Notes under the pieces: generated by a model
What the model was told of the DNA's origin: nothing
Database searches by the model: none
Seen by the model: only the letters and a program-made list of their open reading frames with translations
Shown here: positions 53,934-61,936 of the stretch, piece after piece
Position numbering within the stretch: position 1 is the stretch's first letter
How the letters are laid out: each line of letters opens with the position of its first letter
Program-made: the position numbers and the translations under genes
Assembly (NCBI GenBank): GCA_905618945.1
Contig: CAJQTF010000011.1
Span: 1-64,000 of the forward strand
Direction of reading: 5' to 3'
Source: an uncultured Methylophilaceae bacterium
GTDB taxonomy: Bacteria; Pseudomonadota; Gammaproteobacteria; Burkholderiales; Methylophilaceae
Length of the DNA: 64,000 bases

Positions 53934-55280
53934 ATGTTTGACAAAATATTAATCGCTAATCGTGGTGAGATTGCTTTGAGAATCTTACGTGCTTGCCAAG
54001 AAATGGGCATTAAAACAGTCACGGTCCATTCCCAAGCTGATGCAGAAGCAAAATATGTTGCCTTATCAGATGAGTCAGTTTGTATCGGTCCGGCGCCTTC
54101 TAATCTAAGCTATTTAAATATACAAGCAATTATAAGTGCTGCAGAAGTTACTGATTCTCAAGCCATCCATCCAGGCTATGGTTTCCTTTCTGAAAATGCA
54201 GATTTTGCAGAGCGTGTTGAGAAAAGTGGCTTTACTTTTATTGGTCCTAACTCTGAAACAATAAGATTAATGGGAGATAAGGTTAGCGCAAAAGAAGCAA
54301 TGAAGAAAGCTGGCGTTCCTTGTGTTCCTGGTTCAGATGGCGCTTTAACAAGTGAGTCATCAGAAATATTAGCAGCTGCACAAAAAATTGGTTATCCAAT
54401 AATTATTAAAGCATCTGGTGGAGGAGGTGGAAGGGGGATGAGAGTTGTTCACACGGAAGCTGCATTATTAAACTCCGTTGCCATGACTAAAAATGAGGCT
54501 CAAGCTACATTCGGAAATCCAGTGGTATATATGGAAAAATTTTTAGAAAATCCCCGCCATATTGAATTTCAAATTTTAGCTGACAAACATAAGAATGTAG
54601 TCCATCTATGGGACCGTGACTGCTCCCTTCAAAGAAGACACCAAAAAATTATAGAAGAAGCACCTGCACCTGGAGTTCCCGAAAGACAAAAAAATAAACT
54701 TGCTTCACGTTGCGCAGATGCTTGTAAGAAAATTGGATATGTAGGAGCGGGCACTTTTGAATTTCTTTATGAAAATAATGAATTCTATTTCATCGAGATG
54801 AACACTAGACTACAGGTTGAACACCCTGTAACAGAGTCAATTACAGGTGTTGATCTTGTGCAAGAACAAATTAAAGCTGCTTTTGGTGAAAAATTATCTT
54901 TCAGGCAAAAAGATCTTAATATAAATGGCCATTCAATTGAATGTAGAATTAACGCTGAAGATCCTTATAATTTTACTCCCTCACCAGGAACTATCAGTCG
55001 CTTTCATTTTCCAGGTGGCCCAGGAATTAGAGTTGATACTCATGCTTATAGCGGCTACAAAGTCCCTTCGCATTACGATTCAATGATTGGTAAAATTATT
55101 GCTTACGGCAGCAATAGAGATCAAGCAATTGCTAGAATGAAAATTGCGCTATCAGAAATAGTCATTGAAGGCATTAAAACAAACATCCCTCTCCATATAG
55201 ACTTAATGAATGATTTAGCTTACAAAAATGGTGGTGTTAGTATCCATTATCTAGAAAATAAACTTGGGATTAAGTCATAA
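53934..55280 (+). CDS. accC: Biotin carboxylase subunit of acetyl-CoA carboxylase
   Basis: A 448-residue ATP-grasp enzyme. [20 protein letters not shown] begins the BC domain; the ATP-binding glycine loop is [15 protein letters not shown]; catalytic and Mg-binding residues appear in [16 protein letters not shown]. Works with AccB (upstream) and AccA/AccD (elsewhere). prmA follows after 3 bp. Confidence 0.98.
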   Translation: MFDKILIANRGEIALRILRACQEMGIKTVTVHSQADAEAKYVALSDESVCIGPAPSNLSYLNIQAIISAAEVTDSQAIHPGYGFLSENADFAERVEKSGFTFIGPNSETIRLMGDKVSAKEAMKKAGVPCVPGSDGALTSESSEILAAAQKIGYPIIIKASGGGGGRGMRVVHTEAALLNSVAMTKNEAQATFGNPVVYMEKFLENPRHIEFQILADKHKNVVHLWDRDCSLQRRHQKIIEEAPAPGVPERQKNKLASRCADACKKIGYVGAGTFEFLYENNEFYFIEMNTRLQVEHPVTESITGVDLVQEQIKAAFGEKLSFRQKDLNINGHSIECRINAEDPYNFTPSPGTISRFHFPGGPGIRVDTHAYSGYKVPSHYDSMIGKIIAYGSNRDQAIARMKIALSEIVIEGIKTNIPLHIDLMNDLAYKNGGVSIHYLENKLGIKS

Positions 55281-55283
55281 GCA

Positions 55284-56171
55284 ATGTCTTGGACAAACTT
55301 ACTTGTTCAAACAAATAAAAAAGAAGTAGATTCAATAAGTGACTTTTTATTAGAGCTTGGGGCAATATCTACCTCAATCCAAGATTCAAATCTAAATCAA
55401 AATAATGAAGAATTAATTTTTGGTGAGCCTAATAATCAGTCTCAACAATTTTGGGAGAATAATACTGTACAAGCTCTATTTGAAAATTCAATCGATATTG
55501 AAATAATTAAAGCAGCTTTGATGGCTAAATTTGATACTCCCAAAAAATTTATTGAAGCCTCCAATATTCAAGATCAAGATTGGGTTAAATTAACCCAATC
55601 GCAATTTTCCCCAATTAAAATTCACGATAAATTATGGATCATTCCTACATGGCATGAAATTCAAGATAAAAAAGCACTTAACTTAATTCTTGACCCTGGG
55701 CTAGCTTTTGGAACTGGCACACATCCCACCACCCACTTATGTCTTTTATGGCTATTAGACAATGTTAATAGGGATGTTACTGTTTTAGATTATGGATGTG
55801 GTTCTGGTATTTTAGGTATTGCAGCAAAAAAAATTGGTGCAAAAAAAGTGTTTGGGGTTGATATAGATGATCAAGCTATAAAATCAAGTCGAGACAATGC
55901 AGAAATAAATAACGTTGAAATTTTTTGGAATAATACTGAAATAAAAGTAGATTATAGAACAGATCTTGTAGTCGCCAACATTCTGTCAAGTGCTCTTAGT
56001 GTTCTTGCTCCAGCATTAGCCGCGCATTGTAATCCAAATGGTAAAATAGCTCTATCAGGGATACTTCAATCACAAGAAAAAGAATTAAAAAAAATATATA
56101 GCCAATGGTTTGATTTTCAACCCACAAATTATAAAGATGGATGGGTTTTGATTTCAGGCATAAAACGTTGA
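55284..56171 (+). CDS. prmA: Ribosomal protein L11 methyltransferase
   Basis: A 295-residue PrmA, which trimethylates L11. The SAM-binding core shows LAFGTGTHPTTHLCLLWL, VLDYGCGSGILGIAAKKIGA and VANILSSALSVLAPAL (motif IV). The N-terminal substrate-recognition domain (WTNLLVQTNKKEVDS) is normal. Located right behind accC as in many proteobacteria. Confidence 0.97.
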   Translation: MSWTNLLVQTNKKEVDSISDFLLELGAISTSIQDSNLNQNNEELIFGEPNNQSQQFWENNTVQALFENSIDIEIIKAALMAKFDTPKKFIEASNIQDQDWVKLTQSQFSPIKIHDKLWIIPTWHEIQDKKALNLILDPGLAFGTGTHPTTHLCLLWLLDNVNRDVTVLDYGCGSGILGIAAKKIGAKKVFGVDIDDQAIKSSRDNAEINNVEIFWNNTEIKVDYRTDLVVANILSSALSVLAPALAAHCNPNGKIALSGILQSQEKELKKIYSQWFDFQPTNYKDGWVLISGIKR

Positions 56172-56215
56172 TTTATTTTAATTCAATTATAATTTATAGG
56201 TATATTATCTCTTAG

Positions 56216-56626
56216 GTGAATACATCATTTAAATTAATTAATCTTTTGATATTATCAATTATTTCTGGATGTTCAACTTCTCTGGTAAATGAAACTCAAT
56301 ACCCAGCCCCTCATAATGACTATACTGGAAGAGCTGTTGATACATATTATGCAGGGGGAAGTTCTACTGATTTTATGATTCGATCATGTAAAACTTATGG
56401 GGGGCTAAATCAAGAGAGCGTTATTGAATCTGGAGCTGATTTTATAATGCAAAATATCTTTGAATTTAAATGTAATTATGCTGGTAGACTTCAAGAAGAG
56501 TTAAATATTGATGGAAAATCATCTAAAAGGCTTAGTGGTGCAGTTGCGAAAAAAAAATGTGTGCGATTAGGATTCGATATTGGCAAACCTAGCTTTACAA
56601 GATGTATGGAGGAGTTAACACAATAA
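56216..56626 (+). CDS. Putative lipoprotein, unknown function
   Basis: A 136-residue protein with a lipoprotein signal peptide (hydrophobic stretch ending ISGC, cysteine at about residue 19). The mature part has three further well-spaced cysteines (SCKTYG, FKCNYAG, KKCVRLGF/TRCMEEL region) that may form disulfides; DsbD and a TlpA-like protein are encoded nearby. The start is GTG directly after AG, with only a weak ribosome-binding site. I do not recognise a family. Confidence 0.65.
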   Translation: MNTSFKLINLLILSIISGCSTSLVNETQYPAPHNDYTGRAVDTYYAGGSSTDFMIRSCKTYGGLNQESVIESGADFIMQNIFEFKCNYAGRLQEELNIDGKSSKRLSGAVAKKKCVRLGFDIGKPSFTRCMEELTQ

Positions 56627-56629
56627 ATT

Positions 56630-57001
56630 ATGAACAACTTCATTAATAATATACTCACTTTTTCTATTATTTTCTTTTATAGTCTTACCTCTATTAGTAT
56701 GGAAAAATCAGTTGCATATAATTGCACTGGACTAAGTCAATTTGAACTTATTGGTTCTTCTGGAATAAAGGAAGAGGTTAAATCTAAGGTTTATTCATTT
56801 ATAGATGGAGCCTTGCAGGATCTCAACAATATTAAATGTAATTGGGATAATTCTATAATTACTTGTGAATCAAATTTCTTAAATATCCGTAAGTTAACTT
56901 TAAATCAGGAAACTAATGAAATATCCGATTTTTTATCTGGCAATAAAGGCTTTGGGGTTTATGTAGATAACTTTAAAGGTAAATGTGAACAGAAAAATTG
57001 A
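56630..57001 (+). CDS. Secreted protein, unknown function
   Basis: A 123-residue protein with an N-terminal signal or anchor (FINNILTFSIIFFYSLTSIS) and a small hydrophilic domain with four cysteines (NCTG, KCNW, TCES, KCEQ). The even number suggests two periplasmic disulfides. It starts 3 bp after the lipoprotein gene and its TGA overlaps a TTG start of the next ORF, so the three form an operon. No known family recognised. Confidence 0.62.
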   Translation: MNNFINNILTFSIIFFYSLTSISMEKSVAYNCTGLSQFELIGSSGIKEEVKSKVYSFIDGALQDLNNIKCNWDNSIITCESNFLNIRKLTLNQETNEISDFLSGNKGFGVYVDNFKGKCEQKN

Positions 57002-57255
57002 TTGAGATATCCAAAATAGATAAAGAAATTTTTGAAGTTACTTTAACAAAAGACTCAATTACCACACACAGAGTTAAACTTTCATCAAAGGTTTATAAAA
57101 AACTATCTGGTTCCAAAATTTCAGAAATCGAATTAATTAAAAAATCTTTTGAATTTTTATTAGAAAGAGAATCAAATGAGTCAATTTTACGAGAATTTAA
57201 TTTGGAAATTATTGAAACCTATTTTCCAGAATATCCAATATTAATTCAAAAATAA
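56998..57255 (+). CDS. Small soluble protein, unknown function
   Basis: An 85-residue protein starting at TTG, overlapping the previous stop in TTGA. The sequence alternates short strands and helices (IEISKIDKEIFEVTLTKDSI, LLERESNESILREF) and has no signal peptide or cysteines. The SRV-like ending ETYFPEYPI resembles short conserved proteobacterial hypothetical proteins, but I cannot name the family. Likely translated by coupling to the gene before it. Confidence 0.6.
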   Translation: MIEISKIDKEIFEVTLTKDSITTHRVKLSSKVYKKLSGSKISEIELIKKSFEFLLERESNESILREFNLEIIETYFPEYPILIQK

Positions 57256-57325
57256 TTTAATTGATATCCAGAACTTTTAATCAAGGATTCAGTCCTTTAA
57301 TATATATTTTCAATAGGATATTAAA

Positions 57326-57787
57326 ATGTCTTACCGTCTTTTATTTTTTTTAATTTTGCTTTATAGCTTTTTAGCTAATGCTGAAAATATTAATAATGGA
57401 ATTCAGAGACAAATGTTTGAGAATGGTAGTCCAAAATATGAAATATCTTATAAAAATAAATTAAAGCATGGCAAAGAAACATTTTGGTATGAATCCGGAA
57501 AGAAAAAAATGGAGAGCCACTTTGTTAAAGGTGTTGAAGAAGGGTCTTGGACACAATGGCATAAAAATGGACAAATAAAATTAGAAGTAGTTTATAAAAA
57601 TGGCAAAGAAAATGGTTTATGGAGACAATGGTATAAAGATGGGCAGCTTAAATCTAATGTTAAATTCATTAATGGCATAAAACAAGGAATAGAAACTATT
57701 TGGCATAAAAATGGGTCTGTCAGGTCAATAGATGAGTATATAGATGGTAAAGTAATAACTAAGAAAATTACAACGGAAATTTTATGA
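57326..57787 (+). CDS. MORN_2-repeat secreted protein (YwqK-like)
   Basis: A 153-residue protein with a signal peptide (LLFFLILLYSFLANA) and about five tandem repeats of roughly 23 residues, recurring as W-x-x-NG-x-x-x-x-x-x-Y-x-NG-K (for example TQWHKNGQIKLEVVYKNGKE and RQWYKDGQLKSNVKFINGIK). This is the MORN_2 pattern seen in YwqK-type proteins, sometimes annotated as antitoxin, though an exported copy is unlikely to be one. AGGA lies 8 bp before the ATG. It overlaps the alcohol dehydrogenase gene by 4 bp. Confidence 0.82.
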   Translation: MSYRLLFFLILLYSFLANAENINNGIQRQMFENGSPKYEISYKNKLKHGKETFWYESGKKKMESHFVKGVEEGSWTQWHKNGQIKLEVVYKNGKENGLWRQWYKDGQLKSNVKFINGIKQGIETIWHKNGSVRSIDEYIDGKVITKKITTEIL

Positions 57788-58785
57788 TTAAAGCGTATGC
57801 AGCAATGAGTAAAGGGAGCTCACTTGAATTATTTGAATATGAAGCTGCGCCACTTAATTTAAATGAAGTAAATATTAAAGTAGAATCATGTGGTATTTGC
57901 CATAGCGATATTTGTGCAATTGATGGCAGTTGGGGTATATCTAAATATCCTATGGTTGCAGGACATGAAGTTATTGGTGAGATAATTGGTGCAGGTTCAG
58001 ATGTTTCTTTACACAAAATTGGTGATCGAGTTGGTTTAGGCTGGCATTCTGGTTACTGTAATGATTGTGAGCAATGTGATGCTGGAGATCATAATTTCTG
58101 TAGTACAACAAAAAAAACAGTCTTTAGCCAGCATGGTGGTTTTGCTGAACAAGTTACTGCAGACGAGGTAAGTGTAATTCCTATTCCTAGTGGGTTAAAT
58201 CATGATGATGCAGGTCCGTTACTATGCGGTGGTATCACGGTTTTTACTCCCATCGTTGAATTTAATATTAATAAAAATCATAAAGTTGGAATTATTGGTA
58301 TTGGTGGACTAGGTCATTTAGCCCTAAAATTTTATAAAGCTTTGGGGTGTCATGTTACTGCGTTTACCAATTCAGATGATAAAAATGCTTTACTTAAATC
58401 ACTTGGAGCAGATGAAATAATTTCTTCAACAGACAAATCGCAAATAAAAGCACTTGGCCCCAAATTTGATTTAATCATCTCAACTGTAAATGTTAAATTA
58501 GACTGGAATTTATTCCTAAGCGTTATTAAACCAAGAGGAAGGCTACATTTTGTTGGTGCAGTTCTGGCGCCTATTGAAACATCTGTTTTCTCTCTTATGG
58601 GTGGACGCAAATCAATTTCTGGCTCTCCTGTTGGAAGCCCATTGAATATAAAGAAAATGCTAGATTTTTGTTCAGAACATAAAATCTCCCCTATGGTTGA
58701 ACACTTTAAGTTTGATCAGATAAATGATGCAATTGCTAAACTAAGAGAGAATAAAATTAGATTTAGAGCAGTATTAACCTGGTAG
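57784..58785 (+). CDS. Zinc-dependent alcohol dehydrogenase, CAD/YahK-like
   Basis: A 333-residue medium-chain dehydrogenase. Catalytic zinc ligands C36 and H61 with E62 (SCGICHSD, AGHEVIG), structural zinc cysteines C92, C95, C98 and C106, and the Rossmann motif GIGGLGHLALKF. The closest subgroup is NADP(H)-dependent aldehyde reductase/cinnamyl-alcohol type. In a one-carbon specialist it may reduce toxic aldehydes; the true substrate is open. Overlaps the MORN-repeat gene by 4 bp and is followed after 4 bp by a GIY-YIG gene. Confidence 0.9.
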   Translation: MIKAYAAMSKGSSLELFEYEAAPLNLNEVNIKVESCGICHSDICAIDGSWGISKYPMVAGHEVIGEIIGAGSDVSLHKIGDRVGLGWHSGYCNDCEQCDAGDHNFCSTTKKTVFSQHGGFAEQVTADEVSVIPIPSGLNHDDAGPLLCGGITVFTPIVEFNINKNHKVGIIGIGGLGHLALKFYKALGCHVTAFTNSDDKNALLKSLGADEIISSTDKSQIKALGPKFDLIISTVNVKLDWNLFLSVIKPRGRLHFVGAVLAPIETSVFSLMGGRKSISGSPVGSPLNIKKMLDFCSEHKISPMVEHFKFDQINDAIAKLRENKIRFRAVLTW

Positions 58786-58789
58786 CATA

Positions 58790-59098
58790 ATGGCTAACTA
58801 CAATGTCAGTGGATTAATTACTCTTGCAGAGCTGGCAAAATCTAAACAAAGCTCTTGGTGTGTTTATATTCTAAAATGTTCTGATAATACTTACTATACT
58901 GGCATAACTAATAATATTAAAAGACGAATTAAACAACATGAAACTAATAAAGGAGCTAAGTATACTAAAGGTAGAGGTCCGTTTACTTTAGTCTATCAAG
59001 ATAAATGTCAGAATCGTAGCGAAGCCAGTCAGAAGGAGTGTGCGATAAAAAAATTGACCTTACCTGAAAAAAATAACCTTATTAGCAACCATAATTAA
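58790..59098 (+). CDS. GIY-YIG nuclease-superfamily protein
   Basis: A 102-residue protein with a single GIY-YIG domain of the YhbQ type: CVYILKCSDNTYYTGITNN (24-42), then RRIKQHETNKGAKYTKGRGP and LVYQDKC. The first 20 residues precede the usual domain start and might be spurious, though the ATG at 58790 is well spaced behind the dehydrogenase stop. Function of stand-alone members in DNA repair is suspected, not proven. Confidence 0.87.
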   Translation: MANYNVSGLITLAELAKSKQSSWCVYILKCSDNTYYTGITNNIKRRIKQHETNKGAKYTKGRGPFTLVYQDKCQNRSEASQKECAIKKLTLPEKNNLISNHN

Positions 59099-59221
59099 CT
59101 AACACTTTTTCCTAGAATTGCTTTATTTTCAAATACATATATACTTCGCACTCGAAAGATTGCCTATATTATTTATATTGCCAGTCTTATGATTACATCA
59201 ATATAAATATAAGGAATTCAT

Positions 59222-60412
59222 TTGTCTTTTGAAACGTTTAATTTTACGGCTGCAATAAATAAAGCTATTACTGAATCTGGCTATAAAGATCCAACAGAGA
59301 TACAAAAAAAATCAATCCCTGAAATACTTCTAAATAAACATATATTAGCATCTGCTCAAACTGGGACTGGTAAAACAGCTGCGTTCGTTCTTCCAATTCT
59401 AGAATTACTTCTCCAAGATAAAAATAAAGTTAGAGGGCCTCGGGTATTAATTGTTAGCCCAACTAGAGAGCTTGCAAATCAAATTACTGACAGTGTTAAA
59501 AAATATGCACGTTATACCAATATTAATACTGCAACTGTGGTTGGAGGAATGTCATATAAATTACAAAATAAGCTTCTTTCAAAACCATTAGATATTTTAA
59601 TTGCAACTCCTGGAAGACTTCTAGACTTATTTAAACAAGGGAAAATTAAATTTAAAGATACTAAAATAATGGTTCTTGATGAAGCAGATAAAATGCTAGA
59701 TATGGGGTTTGTACCTGATATCCGTAAGATTTTTAATGCAACTACTAAACAACAACAAATGTTAATGTTTTCTGCAACATTAGATAATTCTGTATCAAAA
59801 ATTGCTAGTGAATTTTTAACCAATCCCTTAACAATATCTATTAAACCAGATACTAAGGGGCACAGCAATATTCAACAATCTTTATATTATGTAGATAATC
59901 AGCTTCATAAACAAAATCTACTTAAGCACTTTCTTGCTGATACTAATTTAAACCAAGCAATAATTTTTACCGCAACTAAAAGACAAGCAGATAAGCTTAC
60001 TGATGATTTATATCATTCTGATTTTAAAACTGCGGCGCTTCATGGAGATATGTCACAAGGATCAAGAACTAAAACAATAAATCGCTTTAAAAGAAATGAA
60101 ATTAAAGTACTTGTTGCAACTGATCTTGCCTCTAGAGGAATTGATGTAAAAGACATTACACACGTATTTAACTATGACATGCCAAGGTTTGCAGAAGATT
60201 ATATTCACAGAATTGGTAGAACAGGTCGTGCAAATAAAAAAGGGCTTGCTTTAAGTTTTGTATCTCCAACTGATAGAGAGCATTTAAGAAAAATAGAACG
60301 TTTTACTGGAATGAAAATTGAAGCAAAAGTTATTCCTGGTATGGAGCCAACAAAAGGGGCTTCGGAACACGCTGAAAAGAAAAAAAGAGGGGGGGGGAGG
60401 TGGCCCTTTTAA
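59222..60412 (+). CDS. rhlE: DEAD-box RNA helicase, RhlE-like; tail displaced by a G-tract frameshift
   Basis: The helicase core is complete: Q motif, ASAQTGTGKTAAFVLP (motif I, 44-59), PTRELANQI, TPGRLLDLF, VLDEADKMLDMGF (II), FSATLD (III), and HRIGRTGRA (VI). The frame as read stops at 60412 after RGGGRWPF, just past a run of nine G (60389-60397). With eight G the frame would continue GGGGGPFNKSKRGFDK to a stop at 60515, giving a 430-residue protein with the basic RNA-binding tail usual for RhlE. Start is TTG with AAGGA 7 bp before. This is either slippage at the G-tract or a sequencing indel. Confidence 0.9.
   Translation: MSFETFNFTAAINKAITESGYKDPTEIQKKSIPEILLNKHILASAQTGTGKTAAFVLPILELLLQDKNKVRGPRVLIVSPTRELANQITDSVKKYARYTNINTATVVGGMSYKLQNKLLSKPLDILIATPGRLLDLFKQGKIKFKDTKIMVLDEADKMLDMGFVPDIRKIFNATTKQQQMLMFSATLDNSVSKIASEFLTNPLTISIKPDTKGHSNIQQSLYYVDNQLHKQNLLKHFLADTNLNQAIIFTATKRQADKLTDDLYHSDFKTAALHGDMSQGSRTKTINRFKRNEIKVLVATDLASRGIDVKDITHVFNYDMPRFAEDYIHRIGRTGRANKKGLALSFVSPTDREHLRKIERFTGMKIEAKVIPGMEPTKGASEHAEKKKRGGGRWPF
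60389..60397 (+). repeat. G9 homopolymer in rhlE
   Basis: Nine consecutive G, preceded by AAAAAAGA, in an otherwise AT-rich genome. Length modulo 3 decides whether the helicase has its basic tail. A classic slippage site. Confidence 0.9.
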
Positions 60413-60515
60413 CAAATCAAAACGTGGCTTTGATAAAACTAAAAAAACTTTTAAAAATAGAACAAATGCCAAGAAAAGGATGCACAGAAAATCAACTTTG
60501 GCCCCTGCTGCTTAA
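60398..60515 (+). pseudogene. Displaced C-terminal tail of RhlE-like helicase
   Basis: In the frame one base over from the helicase, the sequence reads GGGPFNKSKRGFDKTKKTFK and goes on with Arg/Lys/Asn-rich residues to KSTLAPAA and a stop at 60513-60515. That composition is typical of DEAD-box C-terminal tails, and the stop falls exactly 2 bp before the end of the convergent gene. It is not expected to be translated alone. Confidence 0.7.
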
Positions 60516-60517
60516 TT

Positions 60518-61006
60518 TCAATCTAGTGATGCAAGATCAGCTATTGAATAAACGCCTGTTGGGCGATCTTTTTCTGTCTTCCAAGTTCTATCCTTAACGA
60601 TGCAACAACGATCACGATTAATATCTGACACCCCAAATTTCAATTTTGCATTGGGAATAACTCGATAAATATGTCGCTCTATTCCATCAATTGTTTCAGG
60701 AGCATCATCATGTTTACAAAATAACAATACATTTTCTTTTCTGCCATCTGTTTGTCTAACACAAGATAAATCCTCCCTACCAATTTCTGTTAAATGATTC
60801 TCTAATTTCTTTATTTCTTCATCCGTTATAGGCTCTTTTTTAAACAAGCTTATTCTTTTTACTATAGAAATAGCATTTGCATGTATTTTTTGTTTATTTA
60901 GAATTTGTGGGATGAAGCGAGTAACCCAAACCATTGTTTCTTCCGATTCTTTTAAGTTAGAAACAAGGGTCTCAACAGGGTATTTTGTTAGAATTGGTGG
61001 GCGCAT
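60518..61006 (-). CDS. Conserved-looking hypothetical protein, 162 aa
   Basis: A soluble mixed alpha/beta protein with no signal peptide or membrane segment. Distinctive stretches are ETMVWVTRFIPQIL, REDLSCVRQTDGRKENVLLF and SDINRDRCCIVKDRTW. I do not recognise the family. An internal ATG at residue 25 (60934) has a better GGAAG ribosome-binding site, so the protein may start there. It is convergent with the rhlE-like gene (2 bp from its restored stop). Confidence 0.6.
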   Translation of the reverse strand: MRPPILTKYPVETLVSNLKESEETMVWVTRFIPQILNKQKIHANAISIVKRISLFKKEPITDEEIKKLENHLTEIGREDLSCVRQTDGRKENVLLFCKHDDAPETIDGIERHIYRVIPNAKLKFGVSDINRDRCCIVKDRTWKTEKDRPTGVYSIADLASLD

Positions 61007-61123
61007 TTTTTTATCACTTATATAAAGTTAGATATTAACAATATCCAACTAAATAAGACACTACTTAATGTGAATTATTTGTTATCATTTTGAATCTTTT
61101 ACGTTATAACTTATCCTAATGAT

Positions 61124-61456
61124 ATGTCTTATCTTATAAAAATTATTATAGCAGTTGTTGTTATTGTAGCGGCTTCAGAATTAAGTAAAAAAAATACATC
61201 TTTAGCAGCTATTTTACTTGGGATACCTATTGTTCTTTTTACTTCTTTTACATTCATATGGGAAGAATCAAAAGATATTAATAAGATTGCTTTATTAACT
61301 CAAGAAACAGTAATAATTTTATTAGCTGGTATCCCTTTTTTATTTTTACTTGTTTGGCTTCTAAAACATGGATTTAATTATTACTTAGCTCTTGGTTCTT
61401 CTTGTGCTGGAATTATATTAGTTTCACTTCTTATTCAAAAATATGTCTTGCAATAA
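61124..61456 (+). CDS. DUF3147 family membrane protein
   Basis: A 110-residue protein with four transmembrane helices. The pattern of a first helix followed by ASELSKKNTSLAAILLGIPI, WEESKDINKIALLTQ and a final pair of helices matches DUF3147. Function unknown. It is closed by a strong bidirectional hairpin shared with the next, convergent gene. Confidence 0.78.
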   Translation: MSYLIKIIIAVVVIVAASELSKKNTSLAAILLGIPIVLFTSFTFIWEESKDINKIALLTQETVIILLAGIPFLFLLVWLLKHGFNYYLALGSSCAGIILVSLLIQKYVLQ

Positions 61457-61483
61457 AAAAGGGCTCTAACAGAGCCCTTTTAA
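61455..61483. terminator. Bidirectional terminator
   Basis: GGGCTCT (61461-61467), loop AAC, AGAGCCC (61471-61477), with A6 before and T4 after. Serves the DUF3147 gene on plus and the 78-residue gene on minus. Confidence 0.92.
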
Positions 61484-61504
61484 TACTTTCAATCTATTTC
61501 AAGA

Positions 61505-61741
61505 CTATTTGCGTGATTTCCAAATAGAATATAGTACCCATAATGCTACTAAGCCGATAAGACCTTGGCTACCAAGCGTATCTAGAATACTTGATACATT
61601 ACCGATTACGTCGGTTGATCCAAGAAATGGTACATTCGCTGATCCCATTAAGATTTGAAGTGCAATTGCTAATGCTGCAAGACTTATTGCAGTTTCTGCA
61701 AGTCCAGCAGACCACTTTCTAATAGTTCCTAATATATCCAT
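61505..61741 (-). CDS. Small membrane protein, 78 aa, unknown function
   Basis: A 78-residue protein with an amphipathic start (DILGTIRKWSAGLAETAIS), a first helix (LAALAIALQILM), a Gly/Pro-containing loop (GSANVPFLGSTDVIG) and a last helix (GLIGLVALWVLYSIW) before a basic end. Strong expression is suggested: an ACAGGAGA ribosome-binding site, a TATACT -10 box about 60 bp upstream, a strong terminator of its own and paired palindromic operators. I do not recognise the family. Confidence 0.78.
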   Translation of the reverse strand: MDILGTIRKWSAGLAETAISLAALAIALQILMGSANVPFLGSTDVIGNVSSILDTLGSQGLIGLVALWVLYSIWKSRK

Positions 61742-61801
61742 TCTTATTTCTCCTGTTGTAAAAAAATAAGTTTAAACTTTCATCTCTTTAAACTTGAATA
61801 A

Positions 61802-61807
61802 AGTATA
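61802..61807 (-). promoter_or_regulatory. -10 element of the 78-aa membrane protein gene
   Basis: TATACT on the minus strand, about 60 bp before the start codon. The -35 position (about 61825-61830) is poor and touches the proximal palindrome, consistent with control by a bound regulator. Confidence 0.5.
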
Positions 61808-61825
61808 ACGGGTTTTTTTGTTTAA

Positions 61826-61876
61826 AAATACTATATATAGTTAAAAAAAAATTAATTTTTACCATATATAGTATTT
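61826..61876. promoter_or_regulatory. Paired ACTATATATAGT palindromes / 13-bp inverted repeat
   Basis: ACTATATATAGT at 61830-61841 is a perfect 12-bp palindrome; ACCATATATAGT at 61861-61872 differs at one base. Their offset is 31 bp, about three helical turns. Including flanks, AAATACTATATAT (61826-61838) and ATATATAGTATTT (61864-61876) form a perfect 13-bp inverted repeat. Located just upstream of the TATACT box of the minus-strand gene, where a dimeric regulator could act. Confidence 0.6.
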
Positions 61877-61936
61877 ATAGTTTATAATTTTAGGTTCCCT
61901 TTAAATAAAATGTATTTTATCTAGTACACATTTATT

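Noticed and set aside
57275-57295. TTAATCAAGGATT found at about 57278 and about 63051
   Set aside because: A 13-bp match in AT-rich DNA without symmetry or consistent context; likely chance.
60284-60597. Extra ORFs around the rhlE G-tract, both strands
   Set aside because: The minus-strand one is a shadow, the 60400 plus-strand one is a third frame; only the 60387-60515 frame reads like an RhlE tail.
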